From: Clostridia bacterium
GTDB taxonomy: Bacteria > Bacillota_A > Clostridia > UBA1212
Direction of reading: 5' to 3'
NCBI GenBank assembly: GCA_017464985.1
Contig: JAFTXL010000038.1
Location: 1 to 5,030, forward strand
Length of the DNA: 5,030 nucleotides
The notes under the pieces are model-generated. The model did not search any database and was not told where the DNA came from. It saw only the letters and a list, made by a program, of their open reading frames with translations. This document shows, in pieces, positions 1-5,030 of this stretch. Numbering within the stretch: the stretch's first letter is position 1; every line of letters begins with the position of its first letter. A program made the position numbers and the translations under genes.

Positions 1-277
1 GCTTGATGATATAAAAAACGGAGATGTCACAGACGAAGAATTCGATGCTGCAAAGAAGAATCTCATAAATAATCTGAGGAATCTTGCGGAGGAACAGTAT
101 TCGCTGCTTGATTATTATCTGGACCAGAGTTTTCTTAGAAACGGATATACGATAGATGAGTACATTGAGGGAATAAATAACGTAGAAAAAGAGCAGATAT
201 TTGATGTCGCAAAGCGTATTCAGCTTGATACCGTGTATTTTATGAAAGGAATTAAGGAGGATGATTATGAACAGTAA
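1..277 (+). CDS. yfmF: M16-family peptidase-like protein, C-terminal end (YfmF-like; 5' truncated)
   Basis: Reading from base 2, an open frame gives the last 91 residues of a protein and stops at TAA 275-277. The fragment is rich in charged helices, as in the C-terminal domain of M16 (insulinase/processing-peptidase) proteins. It ends in the stretch IQLDTVYFMKG, a tail I associate with the YfmF (YmfF) subgroup. The catalytic N-terminal domain lies outside the window, so the zinc motif cannot be examined. In the family, YfmF is normally the partner lacking the HxxEH motif, encoded just before the active YfmH. The next gene is exactly such an HxxEH protein and overlaps this one by 11 bases, which supports the assignment and suggests translational coupling. 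Family databases name the pair as associated with 5-aminopentanol modification of elongation factor P; nothing in this fragment tests that role. The M16 assignment is fairly sure; the symbol rests mainly on synteny. Confidence 0.75.
   Translation, partial: LDDIKNGDVTDEEFDAAKKNLINNLRNLAEEQYSLLDYYLDQSFLRNGYTIDEYIEGINNVEKEQIFDVAKRIQLDTVYFMKGIKEDDYEQ
254..260 (+). promoter_or_regulatory. Ribosome binding site AAGGAGG that decides the yfmH start
   Basis: A near-perfect Shine-Dalgarno sequence, AAGGAGG, lies inside the 3' end of the preceding gene. The ATG at 261 touches it directly, leaving no spacer, whereas the ATG at 267 lies six bases downstream, the usual distance. This favours 267 as the real start. 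Confidence 0.85.
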
Positions 278-1553
278 CATACATGTTACGGAAGCCGTAA
301 ATTTAGGTGAAAAATTGTATGAATTTACTCATTCTTCAGGGCTTAAAGTTCAGATAATACCAAAGTCAGATATTTACAAGAAATTCGCGATTCTTTCTGT
401 TGCGTTCGGATCAATAAATACACGCTTTATATTGCCTGGGGAAGAAAAAATAACACGTGTTCCAGAGGGCGTGGCTCATTTTTTGGAGCATAAACTTTTT
501 GAGCAGCCAGACGGCAATATGTTGGAACGCTTTAATTCAGAGGGTGCGCGTACTAATGCGGCAACAGGCTTTGCAAAAACGTACTATTATTTTAACTGTA
601 CCGATAATTTTGAAAAGTGTTTTAATATGCTTCTGCATTTTGTGACGCATCCCTATTTTACCGAGGAGAATGTAGAAAAAGAAAAAGGCATTATCTGCCG
701 CGAAATAAAAATGTACGAGGATAACCCCGAATACATTTCGTCGATGAACATGCTAAAAATAATGTACAGAAATAATCCTGTCAAAAATGAAATAGCAGGA
801 ACTGTTGAAAGCGTTATGAGCACAACACCGGACGATTTGCAGCTTTGTTATGATTCTTTTTACACTCCTAAAAATATGGTTTTAACAGTTACGGGAAATG
901 TTGATCCTGACCGTATTTACAGCATGGTCTGTGATAAAATGGATAACATCCCTGTAATAGAAATTCCTAAGAGGTATTTTGAATCTGAGCCGAAAGAACC
1001 TGTAGCTTACAGCATCAGCCAAAGCATGGATGTTTCAAGACCTATTTTCGCAATAGGATTTAAAGACAGCACAGAGGGATTTTCTTCGGAAGAATACCTT
1101 ATGCATGCTCTTTCAGGCTCAATATTGAACAGTATGCTGTTTGATAAAAGTTCTGATTTTTATGAAAAAATGTACAATAAAGGTCTGATTGACTACAGTT
1201 TTGCGTCTGATTTTGACACGGACAGATACTATGCAAATGCGTCTCTCAGCGGTGAATCTGATTCTCCGGAAGAACTTCTGAAATACGTAAGAGAGTATAT
1301 TTATGAAAAGAGCGCAAACGGGTTTTCAGAAGCTGATTTTGTAAGAGTAAAGCGGGCGATGTTCGGAAGTGATATAAGAATGTTTACATTTCCTGAAAGT
1401 ATCGGTAAACTTTTTTCTTCGTTGTATTTACAGGGTATAGGTGGGTTTGATTATTTCAATGCGTATGGTAAAATAACCCAACAGAATATAAAACAGGTGC
1501 TTGAACGTGTATATATGCAGGAGCCTGTTTTGTCGGTTATTAAACCTTTATAA
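267..1553 (+). CDS. yfmH: M16 family zinc metallopeptidase, YfmH-like (EF-P 5-aminopentanol modification-associated)
   Basis: This 428-residue protein is about the usual length for YfmH (YmfH in Bacillus subtilis). Counting from the ATG at 267, the inverted zinc-binding motif HFLEH gives ligands His71 and His75 and general base Glu74. The downstream stretch EKGIICRE supplies Glu146 as the likely third zinc ligand, with Glu139 seven residues before it, matching the paired glutamates of pitrilysin and processing peptidases. The C-terminal half (about residues 190-428) forms the second M16 domain and carries an Arg-Tyr pair near residues 320-321 (DTDRYY), typical of the region that contacts substrate. 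There is no signal peptide or membrane segment, so it should be cytoplasmic. It overlaps the preceding yfmF-like gene by 11 bases and probably forms a heterodimer with that product. Family naming ties the pair to elongation factor P modification, but its substrate cannot be read from sequence. The M16 assignment is near certain and the YfmH subgroup likely. Confidence 0.88.
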   Translation: MNSNIHVTEAVNLGEKLYEFTHSSGLKVQIIPKSDIYKKFAILSVAFGSINTRFILPGEEKITRVPEGVAHFLEHKLFEQPDGNMLERFNSEGARTNAATGFAKTYYYFNCTDNFEKCFNMLLHFVTHPYFTEENVEKEKGIICREIKMYEDNPEYISSMNMLKIMYRNNPVKNEIAGTVESVMSTTPDDLQLCYDSFYTPKNMVLTVTGNVDPDRIYSMVCDKMDNIPVIEIPKRYFESEPKEPVAYSISQSMDVSRPIFAIGFKDSTEGFSSEEYLMHALSGSILNSMLFDKSSDFYEKMYNKGLIDYSFASDFDTDRYYANASLSGESDSPEELLKYVREYIYEKSANGFSEADFVRVKRAMFGSDIRMFTFPESIGKLFSSLYLQGIGGFDYFNAYGKITQQNIKQVLERVYMQEPVLSVIKPL

Positions 1554-1570
1554 TTTAAGTGAGGTGTTTT

Positions 1571-2542
1571 ATGAGCTATATAGAATTTCCCAAGCTTAAT
1601 ATTCGTTTGGATAATGTGAGTGAAACTATCAATATCGGGAATTTCAGTATTGCATGGTACGGTATAATAATATGTTTCGGCATGGTTTTATGTATGATAC
1701 TCGGCATGAGAAATTGTCACAGAATAAACATTTCTACGGACAAGCTCCTTGATTACCTTCTTGTGGCGATTCCATCTGCAATAGTCGGAGCAAGACTTTA
1801 CTATGTGATTTTCTCGCTTGACAGCTACAAAGATGATTGGCTGAGCGTATTTTATATTTGGGAGGGCGGTCTTGCTATTTACGGAGGTATTATAGGTGCT
1901 GCTCTTGCCATAATCATAATGGCGAAAATACGTAAGGATTCTATACTCGATCTGTTTGATTTCGCTTTCCCGTACATATTTTTAGGACAGGCAATCGGCA
2001 GATGGGGAAATTTTGTAAATCAGGAGGCGTTCGGACGCACTACAGATATTCCGTGGGGAATGACAGGTGACCAGATTGATAAATTTGTAGTTAATGAGTT
2101 AGGTGAAGCGTCAGGAACACTTGTACATCCCACGTTTCTTTACGAATCAATTTGGTGTTTTATAGGCTTTATAGTTCTTACTGTGTATTTCCGTAAATTC
2201 AGAAAGGGAAAAGGCGAAGTTTTTGCATTGTATCTTTTGATATACGGCTTAGAACGTGCTTTTGTTGAAGGACTTCGCATTGACAGCCTGATGATAGGCG
2301 GTCTCCGCGTATCACAGCTGATTTCCGTCTGTATTGCGCTTGTGAGCATTCCATTCTTTATTGATTGCCGTAAAAAGTTTCTTGAGGAAGAAGCGGCAGC
2401 GGTGGCAGATGAGGAAAAACATACATCACTTTCTGATATAGTTGAACAGGATAAAATGGAGTCCGAGCAGGCTGACGCAGAGGATTCGGAGGAAGAAAAA
2501 GTGGACAGCGCGGAGGAGGACACAGAGGAAGATGAGATTTGA
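1571..2542 (+). CDS. lgt: Prolipoprotein diacylglyceryl transferase (Lgt)
   Basis: Lgt moves a diacylglyceryl group from phosphatidylglycerol to the lipobox cysteine of prolipoproteins at the membrane, the first step of lipoprotein maturation. The 323-residue protein carries the Lgt signature at 143-155 (GRWGNFVNQEAFG), with Arg144 and Asn147 matching key positions of the family. A second conserved arginine is Arg236, in ERAFVEGLRID. About seven membrane segments can be seen, roughly 24-44, 60-80, 100-120, 132-142, 192-207, 218-232 and 246-264. The position of the E. coli His103 is Tyr104 here (AIYGG). From about residue 271 there is a cytoplasmic, low-complexity acidic tail of some 53 residues, 25 of them Asp or Glu, beyond the usual enzyme core. 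The ATG at 1571 is chosen over an in-frame GTG at 1559 because GAGGTG at 1561-1566 makes a proper ribosome binding site for it. The gene follows yfmH after 17 bases and overlaps rodA by 11, so it sits inside the operon. Confidence 0.96.
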   Translation: MSYIEFPKLNIRLDNVSETINIGNFSIAWYGIIICFGMVLCMILGMRNCHRINISTDKLLDYLLVAIPSAIVGARLYYVIFSLDSYKDDWLSVFYIWEGGLAIYGGIIGAALAIIIMAKIRKDSILDLFDFAFPYIFLGQAIGRWGNFVNQEAFGRTTDIPWGMTGDQIDKFVVNELGEASGTLVHPTFLYESIWCFIGFIVLTVYFRKFRKGKGEVFALYLLIYGLERAFVEGLRIDSLMIGGLRVSQLISVCIALVSIPFFIDCRKKFLEEEAAAVADEEKHTSLSDIVEQDKMESEQADAEDSEEEKVDSAEEDTEEDEI

Positions 2543-3683
2543 GCATGTTGAAATTGAAAAGAGCCATGGCTTTGACTACCTGAGAAAGTTTGACTACCTT
2601 CTCATGGCGGCCGTTCTTGCCATATCCGCAATAGGCCTTATCTTTTTACACAGTGCTCAGTACGATAAATATCTCGACCACGGTGCAAAGGCCATGATTG
2701 TTCAGGTTGTAGGTCTTGTACTCGGAATAGCTGCTTCTTTAGCTATATGTTTTTATGATTACGGAAATTTCAAAAAGGTTTTTATTCCGTTTTATGTCAT
2801 AAACCTTTTGCTGATGCTCATAGTATTTATTCCCGGTGTAGGAACCGAATCGGGAGGAAGCCGCAGCTGGCTTAATCTCGGATTCACTACATATCAGCCG
2901 TCAGAGCTTATGAAGCTTGCAATGATTATTTTTCTTGCATACTACATTGAAAAATCCAATGTCGAAGGTCTGACGCTAAAAAACGCGTGCGCTATCCTGG
3001 GAGGATTTCTTGTTCCGCTCGGATTGGTATTTCTCCAAAAGGATTTGGGCATGGCGCTTGTATATATCCTTACATTTCTTGTAATGATTTTTGTCGGAAA
3101 AATAAAACTCAGATATATATTTGCAATAATCGGAGTTGGATGTGCGCTTGTTCCTTTTGTGTGGAAGTTTTATTTGAACGGTGTAAGAAGATACAGATTC
3201 CTGGGATTTCTTGACCCGGATAATCCGATTTATTTTGATTACACTTTACAGCTCAGACGTTCGCTTTCCGCGATAAGCTCAGGCGGACTTTTCGGAAGCG
3301 GTGTAGGAGAGGGCCCTATGAATACATCGAACCGAATCATAGTTAAACTCACTGATATGATTTTTACTGTTATATGTGAGGAAGCCGGATTTATGGGAGC
3401 AATGCTTGTGATTCTTATTTTCGTCTTTATTCTTCTGAGAATGCTGCGCATTTCCGCAACTGCGAAGGATATGTTCGGAAGATGCATTGTAGCAGGCATA
3501 TTCACGATGTTTGCTTTCACCATTTTTCAAAATATCGGTATGAACATAGGTATAATGCCTATCACAGGACTTCCTCTTCCATTTGTGAGTCAGGGCGGTT
3601 CTGCGATGCTCGCAAACTACATATCGATAGGCTTTGTCTTAAGTGTATCAATGCGGCGTGAGAGCGGTATGTTTTCGGATTAG
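2532..3683 (+). CDS. rodA: SEDS-family peptidoglycan glycosyltransferase, RodA type
   Basis: SEDS proteins polymerise lipid II into glycan strands at the membrane together with a class B penicillin-binding protein; RodA serves side-wall elongation. The 383-residue product has about ten membrane segments, a short cytosolic N-terminus, and the large outer loop before the eighth segment (about 212-276). Family landmarks are GSRSWLNLG plus YQPSELMKLA (109-130), SGGLFGSGVGEG (250-261), TDMIF with the putative catalytic Asp275, and NIGMNIGIMPITGLPLPF (334-351). NIGM followed by IGIMPITG favours RodA over FtsW or SpoVE. Two spots differ from the usual pattern: the PExHTDFIF region reads VKLTDMIF, and PFxSYGG reads PFVSQGG. 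The start is the ATG at 2532, which overlaps the end of lgt by 11 bases. It is served by GGAGGAGG around 2513-2519 or AGAGGA at 2524-2529, both within the acidic-tail codons of lgt. In-frame codons further upstream would only translate lgt sequence out of frame. No partner penicillin-binding protein is encoded here. Confidence 0.9.
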   Translation: MRFEHVEIEKSHGFDYLRKFDYLLMAAVLAISAIGLIFLHSAQYDKYLDHGAKAMIVQVVGLVLGIAASLAICFYDYGNFKKVFIPFYVINLLLMLIVFIPGVGTESGGSRSWLNLGFTTYQPSELMKLAMIIFLAYYIEKSNVEGLTLKNACAILGGFLVPLGLVFLQKDLGMALVYILTFLVMIFVGKIKLRYIFAIIGVGCALVPFVWKFYLNGVRRYRFLGFLDPDNPIYFDYTLQLRRSLSAISSGGLFGSGVGEGPMNTSNRIIVKLTDMIFTVICEEAGFMGAMLVILIFVFILLRMLRISATAKDMFGRCIVAGIFTMFAFTIFQNIGMNIGIMPITGLPLPFVSQGGSAMLANYISIGFVLSVSMRRESGMFSD

Positions 3684-3721
3684 CTATGAAGAGGAAAGTA
3701 CGGATTCCATAGGTGTTCTGA

Positions 3722-4069
3722 TTGGAGAGAATGACACCTGAAATGTACGGTCTTAACCTGAAGGACAAGCCTGTAAGTATGCATCTGGATATTGCATACA
3801 TCAAATATCGCGGATACAATGATGACGGAGAGTTGGCAGAGATAAAGTTTGACTTTTTCAAAGAGTCCGGAGATTATCCGAAATACATTTATGATGGAGT
3901 ATATGAGGACTTCTGCAGCGATACTGATGAGCAGGATAAATTCTCGTATACGGACGCTGAAAACAACACCTATGAGTATTTCGATAATGGTGCTGGAATA
4001 TTTATCTTTAAAAATCAGGAACTGATTGGTGCGGCGACAACAAGTAAAGTCTTACTCCGTGACTTATAA
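3722..4069 (+). CDS. Small acidic protein of unknown function, last gene of the operon
   Basis: I do not recognise this protein. It would have 115 residues from TTG 3722, 112 from ATG 3731 or 108 from ATG 3743. It is acidic, rich in Asp, Glu, Tyr and Phe, and has no signal peptide, membrane segment or cysteine-based motif. Alternating hydrophobic and polar stretches (for example LDIAYIKYRGY and YEYFDNGAGIFIFKNQEL) suggest a small mainly beta fold. The start is uncertain. AGGTG at 3711-3715 lies six bases before the TTG and fits it best; GGAGAGA at 3724-3730 touches ATG 3731 and lies too far from ATG 3743. Two stops, at 3710-3712 and 3719-3721, close this frame upstream, while a neighbouring frame from about 3682 to 3738 reads as plausible acidic protein, so the 5' end may be eroded. 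The gene lies 38 bases after rodA (to the TTG) and five bases before the operon terminator, so it is probably co-transcribed. The frame is probably coding; its function is unknown. Confidence 0.6.
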   Translation: MERMTPEMYGLNLKDKPVSMHLDIAYIKYRGYNDDGELAEIKFDFFKESGDYPKYIYDGVYEDFCSDTDEQDKFSYTDAENNTYEYFDNGAGIFIFKNQELIGAATTSKVLLRDL

Positions 4070-4073
4070 AAAC

Positions 4074-4104
4074 AAAAAACGACTGCAACCGCAGTCGTTT
4101 TTTT
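4074..4104. terminator. Bidirectional intrinsic terminator shared by the operon and tRNA-Pro
   Basis: A perfect seven-pair stem, CGACTGC (4080-4086) with GCAGTCG (4091-4097), encloses the tetraloop AACC. It is flanked by six A on the left and seven T on the right, which extend the stem and provide a T-run on either strand. On the plus strand it ends the operon five bases after the last stop codon. On the minus strand it begins two bases after the tRNA discriminator and is followed by a T-rich run (TTTTTTGTTTTT). Both convergent units therefore seem to use it. Confidence 0.93.
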
Positions 4105-4105
4105 A

Positions 4106-4180
4106 TCGGAGTGACCTGACTTGAACAGGCGACCTCTTGCACCCCAAGCAAGCACTCTAGCCAAACTGAGCTACACCCCG
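4106..4180 (-). tRNA. tRNA-Pro, anticodon GGG
   Basis: Read on the minus strand, the 75 bases fold into a complete cloverleaf. The acceptor stem pairs CGGGGTG with CACTCCG (one G-T), the D-arm pairs GCTC with GAGT, and the anticodon stem pairs CTTGC with GCAAG around the loop TTGGGGT. The variable loop has five bases, and the T-arm is GCCTG-TTCAAGT-CAGGT. Loop positions 34-36 read GGG, so it decodes CCC and CCU; G37 follows, as usual for proline tRNAs. The discriminator is A, and the 3' CCA is not encoded, so it must be added after transcription. It has its own promoter upstream and ends at the terminator shared with the convergent operon. Confidence 0.96.
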
Positions 4181-4210
4181 AATTTCGTTGCCGATTATTA
4201 TGGGGGAATC

Positions 4211-4222
4211 AACAACGTTGTT
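4211..4222. repeat. 12-base perfect palindrome over the tRNA start site
   Basis: AACAACGTTGTT equals its own reverse complement. It lies just downstream of the tRNA promoter -10 box and spans the expected transcription start (about 4216-4217). It could be an operator or a chance palindrome; the sequence alone does not decide. Confidence 0.4.
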
Positions 4223-4223
4223 T

Positions 4224-4252
4224 AGTATAGCACGGATAGTAAATTTTGTAAA
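4224..4252 (-). promoter_or_regulatory. Sigma-A type promoter for tRNA-Pro
   Basis: On the minus strand, TTTACA (plus coordinates 4247-4252) and TATACT (4224-4229) are separated by exactly 17 bases, and TGC just before the -10 box makes an extended -10. Transcription should begin near 4217, giving a leader of about 36 bases before the tRNA. Confidence 0.85.
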
Positions 4253-4299
4253 CCTATTTTTATCCATGATTTGAAGCAAAATTTGGGGACAAATTTGAG

Positions 4300-4320
4300 T
4301 GCATTTTTGAGATAAATGCA
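4300..4320. repeat. Inverted repeat (7-pair hairpin) in the tRNA-clpP intergenic region
   Basis: TGCATTT (4300-4306) and AAATGCA (4314-4320) are perfect inverted repeats around a seven-base spacer. The element lies about 80 bases upstream of the clpP -35 box and about 50 bases upstream of the tRNA -35 box. No T-run follows it, so it is not an obvious terminator. A regulator-binding site is possible but unproven. Confidence 0.4.
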
Positions 4321-4399
4321 TGCCGAACCAAGTTTCAATTGGACATCACAGCATGAAGAAGATATAAAAGGCCATTTACACGGGAAATTATAATAGTGT

Positions 4400-4428
4400 T
4401 TGATTTTTAATATAAATTGCGATATACT
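4400..4428 (+). promoter_or_regulatory. Sigma-A type promoter for clpP
   Basis: TTGATT (4400-4405) and TATACT (4423-4428) are 17 bases apart. The expected start near 4435 gives a leader of about 30 bases that includes the AGGAGGG ribosome binding site. I saw no CtsR-type heptad repeat (GGTCAAA-like direct repeat) around this promoter. Confidence 0.75.
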
Positions 4429-4463
4429 TGTTCAAATTTCAATTTCAGGAGGGATAGTTTTCA

Positions 4464-5030
4464 ATGATAATAAATCCGAGTTTTTATGAAAGAGAAGGCA
4501 ACAGCGAGAAAGGTTACGATCTTTTTTCAAGATTGCTTAAAGATAGAATTATTTTATTGTTTAATGATATAAATGATGACCTTGCGTGTACGGTTATCGC
4601 GCAGCTTTTATATCTCGAAGCCATAGATCCGGATAAAGATATTACAATTTATGTAAATTCATACGGAGGTTCTGTTTCCGCGGGGTTTGGTATTTATGAT
4701 ACTATAAAGCATCTTAAATGTGATGTAAGTACCGTGTGTGTAGGTATGGCAGCCAGCATGGGAGCATTTTTGCTTGCGGCAGGTACAAAGGGAAAGAGAT
4801 TTGCTTTGAAAAACAGCCAGATTATGATTCATCAGGTATTGGGCGGAGCAGAAGGTCAGGCATCAGATATGAAGATAGAGGCAAAGCATATGCTTCGTAT
4901 TAAAGAACGTCTGAATTCAATTCTTGCTGCTAATACAGGCAAAGATATAGAAACTGTGACAAAAGACACAGAGAGAAATAACTGGATTTTTGCCGAAGAG
5001 GCAAAAGAATACGGATTAGTTGACGAAGTA
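4464..5030 (+). CDS. clpP: ClpP-family serine protease subunit with Asp-to-Asn change in the catalytic triad (3' truncated by window)
   Basis: ClpP forms the barrel-shaped proteolytic chamber that works with AAA+ unfoldases such as ClpX and ClpC in the cytoplasm. The 189 residues visible align without gaps to classical Firmicute ClpP of about 195 residues (compared from memory with Staphylococcus aureus), so only a few C-terminal residues are missing. The nucleophile Ser98 in GMAASMGAF and His123 in MIHQ are present. The third catalytic residue, Asp172 in the usual DTDRDN motif, is Asn172 here (DTERNN). NSPGGS of the oxyanion strand reads NSYGGS (Pro67 to Tyr), and HQPLGG reads HQVLGG (Pro125 to Val). 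The handle-contact pair Glu170/Arg171, Gln132 and the hydrophobic-pocket Tyr63 are kept. The N-terminus ([12 protein letters not shown]) departs from the usual IPTVIE axial-loop sequence. The ATG at 4464 has AGGAGGG ten bases upstream and its own promoter. The family is certain; full catalytic activity as a homomer is doubtful. Confidence 0.93.
   Translation, partial: MIINPSFYEREGNSEKGYDLFSRLLKDRIILLFNDINDDLACTVIAQLLYLEAIDPDKDITIYVNSYGGSVSAGFGIYDTIKHLKCDVSTVCVGMAASMGAFLLAAGTKGKRFALKNSQIMIHQVLGGAEGQASDMKIEAKHMLRIKERLNSILAANTGKDIETVTKDTERNNWIFAEEAKEYGLVDEV

Noticed and set aside
261..266. ATG at 261 as the start of yfmH
   Set aside because: It touches the AAGGAGG site with no spacer; the ATG at 267 has the proper distance.
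1559..1570. GTG at 1559 as the start of lgt
   Set aside because: It overlaps the ribosome binding site that serves the ATG at 1571 and would add four unlikely residues.
2140..2523. Minus-strand open frame opposite the end of lgt, with Ser-rich sequence
   Set aside because: The serines are simply the complement of the GAG/GAA-rich tail; lgt on the plus strand is certain.
2442..2531. Upstream extension of rodA from an ATG at 2442
   Set aside because: It would translate the lgt acidic tail in another frame as a basic stretch, and the coupled ATG at 2532 fits RodA length and topology.
3239..3530. Minus-strand open frames opposite rodA
   Set aside because: They are shadows of a clearly conserved SEDS gene, without ribosome binding sites or recognisable motifs.
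3562..3861. Minus-strand open frame spanning the end of rodA and the small unknown gene
   Set aside because: It runs antisense over rodA codons and has no recognisable domain or promoter.
4261..4320. CRISPR-like or iterated repeats (several CAAATTT-like words)
   Set aside because: The words are short, AT-rich and irregularly spaced, with no spacer-repeat structure.
4366..4394. TATAAT at 4389-4394 as the clpP promoter
   Set aside because: No acceptable -35 box lies 16-18 bases upstream; the pair at 4400/4423 has correct spacing and is nearer the gene.
4464..5030. Plain housekeeping ClpP with a complete catalytic triad
   Set aside because: Codon 172 reads AAT (Asn) and the flanking alignment has no gap, so the catalytic Asp is absent at its normal place.

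Overview
The window looks like chromosomal core DNA from a low-GC Firmicute, most likely a member of Clostridia. The reasons are the AT-rich sequence, frequent ATA and AGA codons, strong AGGAGG-type ribosome binding sites, overlapping genes, and the pairing of two M16 peptidase-like genes (YfmF/YfmH type) with envelope genes. The species cannot be named from the sequence alone. No mobile element, prophage or CRISPR array was seen.

Bases 1-4104 hold the end of a plus-strand operon. It contains the 3' end of a yfmF-like gene; yfmH, an M16 metallopeptidase with an intact HFLEH zinc site; lgt, prolipoprotein diacylglyceryl transferase; rodA, a SEDS peptidoglycan polymerase; and a small acidic protein I do not recognise. 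Junctions are tight: 11-base overlaps at yfmF/yfmH and lgt/rodA, a 17-base gap before lgt, and a short gap before the last gene. The unit closes at a strong hairpin terminator. lgt and rodA both act at the cytoplasmic membrane in building the cell envelope (lipoprotein maturation and glycan polymerisation). The M16 pair is linked by family naming to elongation factor P modification.

Bases 4106-4252 hold a minus-strand tRNA-Pro(GGG) with its own near-consensus promoter. It converges on the operon, and both seem to end at the same bidirectional terminator. A short intergenic region with divergent promoters follows. It leads into a plus-strand clpP gene that starts at 4464 and runs off the window edge.

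The most notable observation is in this ClpP. It aligns without gaps to classical Firmicute ClpP (compared from memory) and keeps Ser98 and His123, but the catalytic Asp172 is Asn. The near-invariant prolines 67 and 125 are also changed, to Tyr and Val. This suggests a specialised second ClpP subunit rather than the housekeeping one. Smaller observations are an unusually acidic tail on Lgt, a divergent catalytic-loop sequence in RodA, and an uncertain, possibly eroded 5' end of the small unknown gene. Nothing in the window clearly amounts to an entirely new system.
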